A stretch of DNA of 64,000 nucleotides from Hydractinia symbiolongicarpus (GCF_029227915.1 NC_079881.1:14857501-14921500), one strand, 5' to 3'; counted from the first letter of the stretch, positions 7,904 through 21,883 are shown. Notes: generated by a model from the sequence alone, not told the origin. Made by a program: numbers and translations.

Positions 7904-10900
7904 GATTTACGTGTAGACTCCATATTATGCCGTAAAAGGCCATATTACAGGCTTTAAAGGACTGTGCACGTAGTTAGCAGCGTTCATAGAGCCTGGCGCA
8001 CAGGAACACGACTTAGTATGTCGTAGTCCATTGAGATTAAAAGGAACAGACCAATGGGAAATTGTCTGTCCTCGTGGAATCACTTTATTTACGTTTAGAC
8101 TCCATGTTAGGCCGTAAAAGGCCATATTACAGGCTTTAAAGGCCTTTGGAGGAAGTTAGCAGCGTTCTTGCAGCCTGGCGCTCAAGAAAACGGCTTATTA
8201 TATCGTAGACCATTGAGATTAAAAGGAACAGCCGAATGGAACTTGTCGGAGTTCGTAGAATCACGTGATTTACGTGTAGACTCCATATTAGGCGTAAATG
8301 GCAATATTACAGGCTTTAAAGACATGTGCACGTAGTTAGGAACGTTCTCAGAGCCAGGCGCTCAAGAAAACGACTTAATACATCGTAGACCATTAATATT
8401 AAAAGGAACCGCCGAATGGAACTTGTCAGAGTTAGTGGAATCACGTGATTTACGTGTAGACTCCATATTAGGCCGTAAAAGGACCTATTATGCGTTTCAA
8501 AGGACTGTGTACGTAGTTAGCAACGTTCATAGAGCCTGGCGTTCAAGAAAACGACTTAATACATCGTAGTTCATTGAAATTGAAAGGAATAGGCCGATGA
8601 CCTCCTGTCTGTGCTCGTGGAACTCCCTGACTTAAGTGTAGTCTCCTTATTAGGCCATAGGAGACCGTATTACGCGGTTTAAAGGTCTGTCCACGTAATT
8701 AGGAACGTTCTCAGAGCCTGGCGCTCAAGAAAACGGCTTATTATATCGTAGTCCAATGAAATTGAAAGGAATAAACCGATGGCAATTTGGCTAGGCTCGC
8801 GGAATCACGTGATTTACGTGTAGATTCCAAATTAGGCTGCAAAAGGCCATATTTCAGGCTTTAAAGGCCTGTGCACGTATTTAGCAGCGTTCTCAGATCC
8901 TGGCGCTCAAGAAAAGGACTTAATACATCGTAGACAATTGAGACTAAAAGGAACAGCCGAATGGAACTTGTCGGAGTTCGTAGAATCACGTGATTTACGT
9001 GTAGATTCCATATTATGCCGTAAAAGGCCATATTACAAGCTTTACAGGACTGTGCACGTAGTTAGCAGCGTTCATAGAACCAAGCGCACAGGAAAACGAC
9101 TTAGTATATCGTAGTCCATTGAGATTAAAAGGAACAGACCAATGGGAACTTGTCTGTGCTCGTGGAATCACTTTATTTACGTTTAGACTCCATGTTAGGC
9201 CGTAAAAGGCCATATTACAGGCTTTAAAGGCCTGTGGAAGAAGTTAGCAGCGTTCCTTGCAGCCTGACGCTCAAGAAAACGAATTAATACATCGTAGTTA
9301 ATTGAAGTTGAATGGAACAGGCCGATGACCTCCTGTCTGTGCTCGTGGAACTCCCTGACTTAAGTGTAGTCTCCTTATTAGGCCATAAGAGGCCGTATTA
9401 CACGGTTTAAAGGTCTGTCCACGTAATTAGAAACGTTCTCAGAGCCTGGCGCTCAAGAAAAGGGCTTATTATATCGTAGTCCATTGAGATTAAGAGGAAT
9501 AGACCGATGGTAACTTGTCCGGGCTCGTGGAATCACGTGACTTACGTGCAGTTTCCTTTTTTGGCCGTAAAAGACGATAATACACACTTTAAAGGTCTGT
9601 CCACGTAGTTAGGAACGTTCTCAAAGCCTGGCGCTCAATAAAACGACTTAATACATCGTAATCCATTGAGATTGACAGCAATAGACTGATGGCAACTTGT
9701 CCGGGCTCGTGGAAACACGTGATTTACGTGTAGACTCCATATTAGGCCGTAAAAGGCCATATTACAGTTTTTAAAAGCCTATGGAAGAAGTTAGCAGCGT
9801 TCTTGCAGCTTGGCGCTCAAGAAAACGAATTAATACAGCGTAGTCCATTGAGTTTAAAGGGAACAGCTGAATGTAACTTGTCGGAGGTCTGTCCACGTAA
9901 TTAGGAACGTTCTCGGAGCCTGGCGCTCAAGAAAGCGACTTAATACATTGTAGTCCGTTGCGATTAAAAAGAACAGACTGATCCCCACTTGTCTGGGCTC
10001 GTGGAATCACGTGATTTACGTGTAGACTCCAAATTAGGCCGTAAAAGGCCAAACTACAAGCTTTAAAGACATGTGCACGTAGTTAGGAACGTTCTCAGAG
10101 CCTGGCGCTCAAGAAAACGACTTAATACATCGTAGACCATTGAGATTAAAAGGAACAGCCAAATGGAACTTGTCAGAGTTAGTGGAATCACGTGATTTAC
10201 GTGGAGACTCCATATTAGGCCGTAAAAAGCCATATTACAGGCTTTAAAGGACTGTGCACGTAGTTAGCAGCGTTCATAGAGCCTGGCGCACAGGAAAACG
10301 ACTTAATACATCGTAGTCCATTGAGATTGACAGCAATAGACTGATGGCAACTTGTCCAGGCTCGTGGAAACACGTGATTTACGTGTAGTCTCCAAATTAG
10401 GCCGTAAAAGGCCATATTAGTCGTATATGTCCATATTACAGACTTTAAAGGCCTGTACACGTAGTTGGCAACGTTTTTAGACACTGGCGCTAGAGAAAAC
10501 GACTTAAGACATCGTAATGCATTGAGATTGAAAGGAACAGACCATGATAACTTGTCTGTACTCGTGGAATCACTTTATTAGCGTTTAGACTCCATATCAG
10601 GCCGTAAAAGGGCATCCGCGTTCTTGCAGCCTGGCGCTCAAGAAAACGAATTAATACATCGTAGTTCATTGAAATTGAAATGAATAGGCGGATGACCCTC
10701 GGTCTGTGCTCGTGGAACTCCCTGACTTAAGTGTAGTCACCTTATTAGGCGATAAGAGGCCGTATTACACCGTTTAAAGGTCTGTCCACGTAATTAGGAA
10801 CGTTCTCAGAGTCTGGCGCTCAAGAAAACGACTTATTATAACGTAGTCCGTTGCGATTAAAAAGAACAGACTGATCCCCACTTGTCTAGGCTCGTGGAAT

Positions 10901-12354
10901 CACGTGATTTTCGTGTAGGCTCCAAATTAAGACGTAAAAAGCCATGTTACAGGCTTTAAATGCCTGTGCACGTAGTTAGCAGCGTTCTCAGATCCTGGCG
11001 CTCAAGAAAACGACTTAAGACATCGTAGTCCATTGAGATTGAAAGGAATAGACAGATGGCAACTTCTCTGTCCTTGTGGAAACACGTGGTTTACGTGTAG
11101 TCTCCAATTTAGGCTGTAAAAAGACCTATTATGCGTTTCAAAGGACTGTGTACGTAGTTAGCAGCGCTCATAGAGCCTGGCGTTCAAGAAAACGACTTAA
11201 GACATCGTAGTCCATTGAGATTGAATGGAATAGGCCAACGGCCTTCTATCTGTGCTCGTGGAACTCCCTGACTTAAGTGTAGTCTCCTTATTAGGCCATA
11301 AGAGGCCGTATTACACGCTTTAAAGGTCTGTCCACGTAATTAGGAACGTTCTCGGAGCCTGTGCTCAAGAAAGCGACTTAATACATTGTAGTCCGTTGCG
11401 ATTAAAAAGAACAGACTGATCCCCACTTGTCTAGGCTCGTGGAATCACGTGATTTTCGTGTAGGCTCCAAATTAAGACGTAAAAAGCCATATTACACACT
11501 TTAAAGGCCTGTACACGTAGTTGGCAACGTTTTTAGACACTGGCGCTAGAGAAAACGACTTAAGACATCGTAGTCCATTGAGATTGAAAGGAACCAATGG
11601 CAACTTGTCTGTGCTCGTGGAATCACTTTATTCACGTTTAAACTCCATATTAGGCCGTAAAAGGCCATATTACAGGCTTTAAAGGCCTGTGCACGTAGTT
11701 AGCAGCGTTCTTAGAGTCTGACGCTCAAGAAAACGACTTATTACATCGTAGTCCATTGAGATTGAAAGGAATAGAGCGATGGCAACTTGGCTGGGCTCGA
11801 GGAATCACGTGATTTACGTGTAGACTCCAAATTAGGCTGTAAAAGGACCTACTATGCGTTTCAAAGGATTGTGTACGTAGTTAGCAGCGTTCATAGAGCC
11901 TGGCGCTCAAGAAAACGACTTAAGACATCGTAGTCCAAAAAGATTAAAAGGAATAGACCGATGGCAACTGTGCGGGCTTGCGAATCACGTGATTTACGTG
12001 TAGACTCCAAATTAGGCCGTAGAAGGCCAATATTACAGGCTTTAAAGGCCCGTGCAAGTAGTTAGCAGCGTTCTCAGATCCTGGCGCACAGGAAAACGAC
12101 TTAATATATCGTAGTCCATTGAGATTAAAAGGATTAGACAGATATCAACTTCTCTGTCTTTGTGAAAACACGTGGTTCACGTGTAGACTCCAAATTAGGC
12201 CGTAAAAGGACCTATTACAGGCTTTAAAGGCCTGTGCACGCAGTTAGCAGCATTTTTAGAGCCTGGCGCTCAAGAAAACGACTTAATACATCGTAGACCA
12301 TTGAGATTAAAAGGAAGAGCCGAATGGAACTTGTCGGAGTTCGTAGAGTCGCGT
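7904..12354 (+). repeat. Higher-order repeat A, copy 2 (4,451 bp, empty transposon site)
   Basis: Colinear with copy 1 at an offset of 7903 at its start and 7359 beyond the indels. It contains the uninterrupted target at 12224-12227, and flanks of more than 100 bp match both sides of the transposon. Relative to copies 1 and 3 it lacks two monomers (about 363 bp) at about 8925-8935. It begins and ends at the same point in the repeat, so its length is the local period. Confidence 0.88.
9731..10022 (+). repeat. Fused satellite monomer, copy 2 of the 2373-2664 junction
   Basis: The same 292-bp anchor spacing and the same CTTGTCGGA to GGTCTGTCC join as at 2527. The junction therefore predates the duplication of family A. 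Copy 3 lacks it because it falls inside that copy's deletion. Confidence 0.85.
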
Positions 12355-15170
12355 GATTTACGTGTAGACTCCATATTATGCCGTAAAAGGCCATATTACA
12401 GGCTTTAAAGGACTGTGCACGTAGTTAGCAGCGTTCATAGAGCCTGGCGCACAGGAACACGACTTAGTATGTCGTAGTCCATTGAGATTAAAAGGAACAG
12501 ACCAATGGGAAATTGTCTGTCCTCGTGGAATCACTTTATTTACGTTTAGACTCCATGTTAGGCCGTAAAAGGCCATATTACAGGCTTTAAAGGCCTTTGG
12601 AGGAAGTTAGCAGCGTTCTTGCAGCCTGGCGCTCAAGAAAACGGCTTATTATATCGTAGACCATTGAGATTAAAAGGAACAGCCGAATGGAACTTGTCGG
12701 AGTTCGTAGAATCACGTGATTTACGTGTAGACTCCATATTAGGCGTAAATGGCAATATTACAGGCTTTAAAGACATGTGCACGTAGTTAGGAACGTTCTC
12801 AGAGCCAGGCGCTCAAGAAAACGACTTAATACATCGTAGACCATTAATATTAAAAGGAACCGCCGAATGGAACTTGTCAGAGTTAGTGGAATCACGTGAT
12901 TTACGTGTAGACTCCATATTAGGCCGTAAAAGGACCTATTATGCGTTTCAAAGGACTGTGTACGTAGTTAGCAACGTTCATAGAGCCTGGCGTTCAAGAA
13001 AACGACTTAATACATCGTAGTTCATTGAAATTGAAAGGAATAGGCCGATGACCTCCTGTCTGTGCTCGTGGAACTCCCTGACTTAAGTGTAGTCTCCTTA
13101 TTAGGCCATAGGAGACCGTATTACGCGGTTTAAAGGTCTGTCCACGTAATTAGGAACGTTCTCAGAGCCTGGCGCTCAAGAAAACGGCTTATTATATCGT
13201 AGTCCAATGAAATTGAAAGGAATAAACCGATGGCAATTTGGCTAGGCTCGCGGAATCACGTGATTTACGTGTAGATTCCAAATTAGGCTGCAAAAGGCCA
13301 TATTTCAGGCTTTAAAGGCCTGTGCACGTATTTAGCAGCGTTCTCAGATCCTGGCGCTCAAGAAAAGGACTTAATACATCGTAGGCCATTGAGATTAAAA
13401 GGAACCGCCGAATGGAACTTGTCAGAGTTAGTGGAATCACGTGATTTACGTGTAGACTCCATATTAGGCCGTAAAAAGCTATATTACAGGCTTTAAAGGA
13501 CTGTGCACGTAGTTAGCAGCGTTCATAGAGCCTGGCGCCCAGGAAAACGACTTAGTATATCGTAGTCCATTGAGATTAAAAGAAATAGACCGATGGCAAC
13601 TTCTCTGGGCTCGAGGAATCCCTTTATTTACGTTTAGACTCCATGTTAGGCCGTAAAAGGCCATATTACAGGCTTCAAAGGCCTGTGGAAGAAGTTAGCA
13701 GCTTTCTGGCAGCCTGGCACTCAAGAAAACGACTTAATACATCGTAGACAATTGAGACTAAAAGGAACAGCCGAATGGAACTTGTCGGAGTTCGTAGAAT
13801 CACGTGATTTACGTGTAGATTCCATATTATGCCGTAAAAGGCCATATTACAAGCTTTACAGGACTGTGCACGTAGTTAGCAGCGTTCATAGAACCAAGCG
13901 CACAGGAAAACGACTTAGTATATCGTAGTCCATTGAGATTAAAAGGAACAGACCAATGGGAACTTGTCTGTGCTCGTGGAATCACTTTATTTACGTTTAG
14001 ACTCCATGTTAGGCCGTAAAAGGCCATATTACAGGCTTTAAAGGCCTGTGGAAGAAGTTAGCAGCGTTCTTGCAGCCTGACGCTCAAGAAAACGAATTAA
14101 TACATCGTAGTTAATTGAAGTTGAATGGAACAGGCCGATGACCTCCTGTCTGTGCTCGTGGAACTCCCTGACTTAAGTGTAGTCTCCTTATTAGGCCATA
14201 AGAGGCCGTATTACACGCTTTAAAGGTCTGTCCACGTAATTAGGAACGTTCTCGGAGCCTGTGCTCAAGAAAGCGACTTAATACATTGTAGTCCGTTGCG
14301 ATTAAAAAGAACAGACTGATCCCCACTTGTCTAGGCTCGTGGAATCACGTGATTTTCGTGTAGGCTCCAAATTAAGACGTAAAAAGCCATATTACACACT
14401 TTAAAGGCCTGTACACGTAGTTGGCAACGTTTTTAGACACTGGCGCTAGAGAAAACGACTTAAGACATCGTAGTCCATTGAGATTGAAAGGAACCAATGG
14501 CAACTTGTCTGTGCTCGTGGAATCACTTTATTCACGTTTAAACTCCATATTAGGCCGTAAAAGGCCATATTACAGGCTTTAAAGGCCTGTGCACGTAGTT
14601 AGCAGCGTTCTTAGAGTCTGACGCTCAAGAAAACGACTTATTACATCGTAGTCCATTGAGATTGAAAGGAATAGAGCGATGGCAACTTGGCTGGGCTCGA
14701 GGAATCACGTGATTTACGTGTAGACTCCAAATTAGGCTGTAAAAGGACCTACTATGCGTTTCAAAGGATTGTGTACGTAGTTAGCAGCGTTCATAGAGCC
14801 TGGCGCTCAAGAAAACGACTTAAGACATCGTAGTCCAAAAAGATTAAAAGGAATAGACCGATGGCAACTGTGCGGGCTTGCGAATCACGTGATTTACGTG
14901 TAGACTCCAAATTAGGCCGTAGAAGGCCAATATTACAGGCTTTAAAGGCCCGTGCAAGTAGTTAGCAGCGTTCTCAGATCCTGGCGCACAGGAAAACGAC
15001 TTAATATATCGTAGTCCATTGAGATTAAAAGGATTAGACAGATATCAACTTCTCTGTCTTTGTGAAAACACGTGGTTCACGTGTAGACTCCAAATTAGGC
15101 CGTAAAAGGACCTATTACAGGCTTTAAAGGCCTGTGCACGCAGTTAGCAGCATTTTTAGAGCCTGGCGCT
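12355..15170 (+). repeat. Higher-order repeat A, copy 3 (internally deleted)
   Basis: Matches copy 2 at offset 4451, changing to about 4814 because copy 3 keeps the two monomers missing from copy 2. Near 14190-14215 it jumps to sequence matching copy 2 at offset 2900, so about 1,913 bp present in copy 2 (about 9395-11308) is missing. The jump lies in a segment both monomers share, which fits unequal crossing-over. Similarity to family A order ends near 15170, where AAGAAGACG replaces AAGAAAACG and the following monomers differ. Confidence 0.82.
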
Positions 15171-18100
15171 CAAGAAGACGACTTAATACATCGTAGTCCA
15201 TTGAGATTGACAGGAATGGACTGATGGCAACTTGTCCGGGCTCGTGGAAACACGTGATTTACGTGTAGACTCCTCATTGAGCCGTAAATGTCCATATTAC
15301 AGGCTTTAAAGACCTGTGAACGTAGTTAGCAGCGTTTTCAGATCCTGACACTGAAGAAAACGACTTAAGACATCGTAGTGCATTGAGATTGAAAGGAACA
15401 GACCAATGATAATTTGTCTGTACTCGTGGAATCACTTTATTAGCGGTTAGACTCCATATCAGGCCGTAAAAGGCCATCCGCGTTCTTGCAGCCTGGCGCT
15501 CAAGAAAACGAATTAATACATCGTAGTTCATTGAAATTGAAATGAATTGGCCGATGACCCTCGGTCTGTGCTCGTGGAACTCCTGACTTAAGTGTAGTCA
15601 CCTTATTAGGCGATAAGAGGCCGTATTACACCGTTTAAAGGTCTGTCCACGTAATTAGGAACGTTCTCGGAGCCTGTGCTCAAGAAAGCGACTTAATACA
15701 TTGTAGTCCGTTGCGATTAAAAAGAACAGATTGATCCCCATTTGTCTGGGCTCGTGGAATCACGTGATTTACGTTTAGACTCCATGTTAGGCCGTAAAAG
15801 GCCATATTACATGCTTTAAAGGGCTGTGGAAGCAGTTAGCAGCATTCTTGCAGCCTGACGGTCAAGAAAACGAATTAATACATCGTAGTTCATTGAAATT
15901 TAAAGTAATAGACCGATTCCCTCCTGTCTGTGCTCGTAGAACTCCCTGACTTAAGTGTAGTCTCCTTATTAGGCCATAAGAGGCCGTATTACACGGTTTA
16001 AAGGTCTGTCCACGTAATTAGGAACGTTCTCAGAGCCTGGCGCTCAAGAAAACGGGTTATTATATCGTAGTCCAATGAGGTTGAAAGGAATAGACCGATG
16101 GCAATTTGGCTGGGCTCGTGGAATCACGTGATTTACGTGTAGACTCCAAATTAGGCCGTAAAAGGCCAAACTACAGGCTTTAAAGACATGTGCACGTAGT
16201 TAGGAACGTTCTCAGAGCCTGGCGCTCAAGAAAACGACTTAATACATCGTAGACCATTGAGAATAAAAGGAACAGCCGAATGGAACTTGTCAGAGTTAGT
16301 CGAATCACGTGATTTACGTGTAGACTCCATATTAGGCCGTGAAAAGCCATATTACAGGCTTTAAAGGACTGTGCACGTAGTTAGCAGCGTTCATAGAGCC
16401 TGGCTCACAGGAAAACGACTTAGTATATCGTAGTCCATTGAGATTGAAAGGAATAGACCGATGGCAACTTCTCTGGGCTCGTGGAATCACGTGACTTACA
16501 TGCAGTCTCCTTATTAGGCCGTAAAAGGACCGATTATGCGTTTCAAAGGACTGTGTACGTAGTTAGCAGCGTTTATAGAGCCTGGCGTTCAAGAAAACGA
16601 CTTAATACATCGTAGACAATTGAGATTAAAAGGAAGAGCCGAATGGAACTTGTCGGAGTTTGTAGAATCACGTGATTTGCGTGTAGACTCCATATTATGC
16701 CGTAAAAGGCCATATTACAAGCTTTAAAGGACTGTGCACGTAGTTAGCAGCGTTCATAGAGCCTGGCGCACAGGAAAACGACTTAGTATATCGTAGTCCA
16801 TTGAGATTAAAAGGAACAGACTAATGGGAACTTGTCTGTGCTCGCGGAATCACGTGATTTACGTGTAGACTCCAAATTAGGCCGTAAAAGGCCATATTTC
16901 AGGCTTTAAAGGTCTGTGCACGCAGTTAGAAGCATTTTTAGAGCCTGGCGCTCAAGAAAACGACTTAATACATCGTAGTCCATTGCGATTGACAGGAATA
17001 GACTGATGGCAACTTGTCCGGGCTCGTGGAAACACGTGATTTACGTGTAGACTCCTCATTGAGCCGTAAATGTCCATATTACAGACTTTAAAGACCTGTG
17101 AACGTAGTTAGCAGCGTTCTCAGATCCTGGCGCTCAAGAAAACGACTTAAGACATCGTAGTCCATTGAGATTGAAAGGAATAGACAGATGTCAACTTCTC
17201 TGTCCTTGTGGAAACACGTGGTTCACCTGTAGTCTCCAAATTAGGCTGTAAAAAGACCTATTATGCGTTTTAACGGACTGTGTACGTAGTTAGCAGCGTT
17301 CATAGAGCCTGGCGAAAAGAAAACGAATTAATACATCGTAGTTTATTGAAGTTGAAAGGATTAGGCCGATGACCTCCTGTCTGTGCTCATGGAACTCCTT
17401 GACTTAAGTGTAGTCTCCTTATTAGGCCATAAGAGGCCGTATTACACGGTTTAAAGGTCTGTCCACGTAATTAGGAACGTTCTCAGAGCCTGGCGCTCAA
17501 GAAAACGACTTAGTATATCGTAGTCCATTGAGATTAAAAGGAACAGACTAATGGGAACTTGTCTGTGCTCGCGGAATCACGTGATTTACGTGTAGACTCC
17601 ATATTAGGCCGTAAAAAGCCATATTACAGGCTTTAAAGGACTGTGCACGTAGTTAGCAGCGTTCATAGAGCCTGGCGCACAGGAAAACGACTTAGTATAT
17701 CGTAGTCCATTGAGATTGAAAGGAATAGATCGATGGCAACTTCTCTGGGCTCGTGGAATCACGTGACTTACATGCAGTCTCTTTATTAGGCCGTAAAAGG
17801 CCATATTACAGGTTTTAAAGGACTGTGCACTTAGTTAGCAGCGTTCATAGAGCCTGGCGCACAGGAAAACGACTTAGTATATCGTAGACCATTAAGATTA
17901 AAAGGAACAGCCGAATGGAACTTGTCGGAGTTCGTGGAATCAATTTATTCACGTTTAGACTCCATATTAGGCCGTAAAAGGCCATATTACAGGCTTTAAA
18001 GGCCTGTGCACGTAGTTAGCAGCGTTCTTAGAGTCTGACGTTCAAGAAAACGAGTTATTACATCGTAGTCCGTTGAGATTAAAAAGAACAGACTGATCCC

Positions 18101-20115
18101 CACTTGTCTGAGCTCGTGGAATCACGTGATTTACGTGTAGACTCCATGTTAGGCCGTAAAAGGCCATATTACAGGCTTTAAAGGCCTGTGGAAGAACTTA
18201 GCAACGTTCTTGCAGCCTGACGCTCAAGAAAACGAATTAATACATCGTAGTTCATTGAAGTTGAAAGGAATAGACCGATGACCTCCTGTCTGTGCTCAGA
18301 TCCTGGCGCACAAAAAAACGACTTAATATATCGTAGTCCATTGAGATTAAAAGGATTAGACAGATGGCAACTTCTCTGTCTTTGTGAAAACACGTGGTTT
18401 ACGTGTAGACTCCAAATTAGGCCGTAAAAGGACCTATTACAGGCTTTAAAGGCCTGTGCACGCAGTTAGCAGCATTTTTAGAGCCTGGCGCTCAAGAAGA
18501 CGACTTAATACATCGTAGTCCATTGAGATTGACAGAAATGGACTGATGGCAACTTGTCCGGGCTCGTGGAAACACGTGATTTACGTGTAGACTCCTCATT
18601 GAGCCGTAAATTTCCATATTACAGGCTTTAAAGACCTGTGAACGTAGTTAGCAGCGTTTTCAGATCCTGACACTGAAGAAAACGACTTAAGACATCGTAG
18701 TGCATTGAGATTGAAAGGAACAGACCAATGATAACTTGTCTGTACTCGTGGAATCACTTTATTAGCGGTTAGACTCCATATCAGGCCGTAAAAGGCCATC
18801 CGCGTTCTTGCAGCCTGGCGCTCAAGAAAACGAATTAATACATCGTAGTTCATTGAAATTGAAATGAATTGGCCGATGACCCTCGGTCTGTGCTCGTGGA
18901 ACTCCTGACTTATGTGTAGTCACCTTATTAGGCGATAAGAGGCCGTATTACACCGTTTAAAGGTCTGTCCACGTAATTAGGAATGTTCTCAGAGTCTGGC
19001 GCTCAAGAAAACGACTTATTATATCGTAGTCCATTGAGATTGACAGCAATAGACTGATGGCAACTTGGCTGGGCTCGAGGAATCACGTGATTTACGTGTA
19101 GACTCCAAATTAGGCTGTAAAAGGACCTACTATGCGTTTCAAAGGATTGTGTACGTAGTTAGCAGCGTTCATAGAGCCTGGCGCTCAAGAAAACGACTTA
19201 AGACATCGTAGTCCAATAAGATTAAAAGGAATAGACCGATGGCAACTGTGCGGGCTTGCGAATCACGTGATTTACGTGTAGACTCCAAATTAGGCCGTAG
19301 AAGGCCAATATTACAGGCTTTAAAGGCCCGTGCAAGTAGTTAGCAGCGTTCTCAGATCCTGGCGCACAGGAAAACGACTTAATATATCGTAGTCCATTCA
19401 GATTAAAAGGATTAGACAGATGGCAACTTCTCTGTCTTTGTGAAAACACGTGGTTCACGTGTAGACTCCAAATTAGGCCGTAAAAGGACCTATTACAGGC
19501 TTTAAAGGCCTGTGCACGCAGTTAGCAGCATTTTTAGAGCCTGGCACTCAAGAAGACGACTTAATACATCGTAGTCCATTGAGATTGACAGGAATGGACT
19601 GATGGCAACTTGTCCGGGCTCGTGGAAACACGTGATTTACGTGTAGACTCCTCATTGAGCCGTAAATTTCCATATTACAGGCTTTAAAGACCTGTGAACG
19701 TAGTTAGCAGCGTTTTCAGATCCTGACACTGAAGAAAACGACTTAAGACATCGTAGTGCATTGAGATTGAAAGGAACAGACCAATGATAACTTGTCTGTA
19801 CTCGTGGAATCACTTTATTAGCGGTTAGACTCCATATCAAGCCGTAAAAGGCCATCCGCGTTCTTGCAGCCTGGCGCTCAAGAAAACGAATTAATACATC
19901 GTAGTTCATTGAAATTGAAATGAATTGGCCGATGACCCTCGGTCTGTGCTCGTGGAACTCCTGACTTAAGTGTAGTCACCTTATTAGGCCATAAGAGGCC
20001 GTATTACACCGTTTAAAGGTCTGTCCACGTAATTAGGAATGTTCTCAGAGTCTGGCGCTCAAGAAAACGACTTATTATATCGTAGTCCATTGAGATTGAC
20101 AGCAATAGACTGATG
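14990..20115 (+). repeat. Block B: three dispersed copies of a roughly 0.7-kb module
   Basis: About 14990-15650, 18305-19050 and 19362-20115 share monomer order and markers, including AAGAAGACGACTTA, a monomer with ACTCCTCATTGAGCC, and the truncated GGCCATCCGCG junction. The first and second copies are offset by 3322 bp; the second and third by 1056 bp, a non-integer number of monomers because of the truncated unit. Between the second and third (about 19060-19360) lies a piece matching family A near 11790-12090. About 15660-18300 is ordinary satellite without an obvious close internal duplicate. Confidence 0.75.
18138..18405 (+). repeat. Fused monomer (268 bp)
   Basis: Anchor spacing is 268 bp, about 95 bp short of two monomers. 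At about 18295-18300, CTGTCTGTGCTC runs into CAGATCCTGGCGC. The short shared CTC at the join suggests microhomology-mediated joining. Confidence 0.8.
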
Positions 20116-21244
20116 GCAACTTGTCTGGGCTCGTGGAATCACGTGATTTACGTGTACACTCCAAATTAGGCCGTAAAAGGCCAAACTACAGGCTTTAAAG
20201 ACATGTGCACGTAGTTAGGAACGTTCTCACAGCCTGGCGCTCAAGAAAACGACTTAATACATCGTAGACCATCGAGATTAAAAGGAACAGCCGAATGGAA
20301 CTTGTCAGAGTTAGTGGAATCACGTGATTTACGTGTAGACTCCATATTAGTCCGTAAAAAGCCATATTACAGGCTTTAAAGGACTGTGCACGTAGTTAGC
20401 AGCGTTCATAGAGCCTGGCGCACAGGAAAACGACTTAGTATATCGTAGTCCATTGAGATTGAAAGGAATAGACCGATGGCAACTTCTCTGGGCTCGTGGA
20501 ATCACGTGACTTACATGCAGTCTCTTTATTAGGCCGTAAAAGGCCATATTACAGGCTTTAAAGGACTGTGCACTTAGTTAGCAGCGTTCATAGAGCCTGG
20601 CGCATAGGAAAACGACTTAGTATATCGTAGACCATTGAGATTAAAAGGAACAGCCGAATGGAACTTGTCGGAGTTCGTAGAATCACGTGATTTACGTGTA
20701 GACTCCTCATTGAGCCGTAAATGTCCATATTACAGACTTTAAAGGCCTGTACACGTGGTTGGTAACCTTTTTAGACACTGGCGCTAGAGAAAACGACTTA
20801 AGACATCGTAGTCCATTGAGATTGAAAGGAACAGACCAATGGGAACTTGTCTGTGCTCGTGGACTCAATTTATTCACGTTTAGACTCCATATTAGGCCGT
20901 AAAAGGCCATATTACAGGCTTTAAAGGCCTGTGCACGTAGTTAGCAGCGTTCTTAGAGTCTGACGTTCAAGAAAACGAGTTATTACATCGTAGTCCGTTG
21001 AGATTAAAAAGAACAGACTGATCCCCACTTGTCTGAGCTCGTGGAATCACTTTATTTCCGTTTAGACTCCATGTTAGGCCGTAAAAGGCCATATTACAGG
21101 CTTTAAAGGCCTGTGGAAGAAGTTAGCAGCGTTCTTGCAGCCTGACGCTCAAGAAAACGAATTAATACATCGTAGTTCATTGAAGTTGAAAGGAATAGGC
21201 CGATGACCTCCTGTCTGTGCTCGTGGAACTCCCTGACTTAAGTG

Positions 21245-21488
21245 TAGTCTCCTTATTAGGCCATAAGAGGCCGTATTACACGGTTTAAAGGTCTGTCCAC
21301 GTAATTAGGAACGTTCTCAGAGCCTGGCGCTCAAGAAAACGGGTTATTATATCGTAGTCCATTGAGATTAAAAAGAACAGACTGATCCCCACTTGATCCC
21401 CACGACTTAATACATCGTAGACCATTGAAATTAAAAGGAAGAGCCGAATGGAACTTGTCTGTCCTCGTGGAATCACTTTATTTACGTT
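21245..21488 (+). repeat. Fused monomer with 10-bp tandem duplication (244 bp)
   Basis: Anchor spacing is 244 bp, about 119 bp short of two monomers. At the join, TGATCCCCAC is written twice with only a T between the copies (21382-21402) before CGACTTAATACATCG resumes. Short templated duplications at a deletion joint are typical of end-joining or replication slippage. Confidence 0.8.
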
Positions 21489-21883
21489 TAGACTCCATGT
21501 TAGGCCGTAAAAGGCCATATTACAGGTTTTAAAGGCCTGTGGAAGAAGATAGCAGCGTTCTTGCAGCCTGACGCTCAAGAAAACGACTTAATACATCGTA
21601 GACCATTGAGATTAAAAGGAACCGCCGAATGGAACTTGTCAGAGTTAGTGGAATCACGTGATTTACGTGTAGACTCCATATTAGGCCGTAAAAAGCCATA
21701 TTACAGGCTTTAAAGGACTGTGCACGTAGTTATAAGCGTTCATAGAGCCTGGCGCACAGGAAAACGACTTAGTATATCGTAGTCCATTGAGATTGAAAGG
21801 AATAGACCGATGGCAACTTCTCTGGGCTCGTGGAATCACGTGACTTACACGCAGTCTCCTTATTAGGCCGTAAAAGGACCTAT

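Noticed and set aside
7691-7957. Plus-strand open frame crossing the right transposon end into the satellite
   Set aside because: It joins transposon and satellite sequence by chance; no recognisable domain and no start context.
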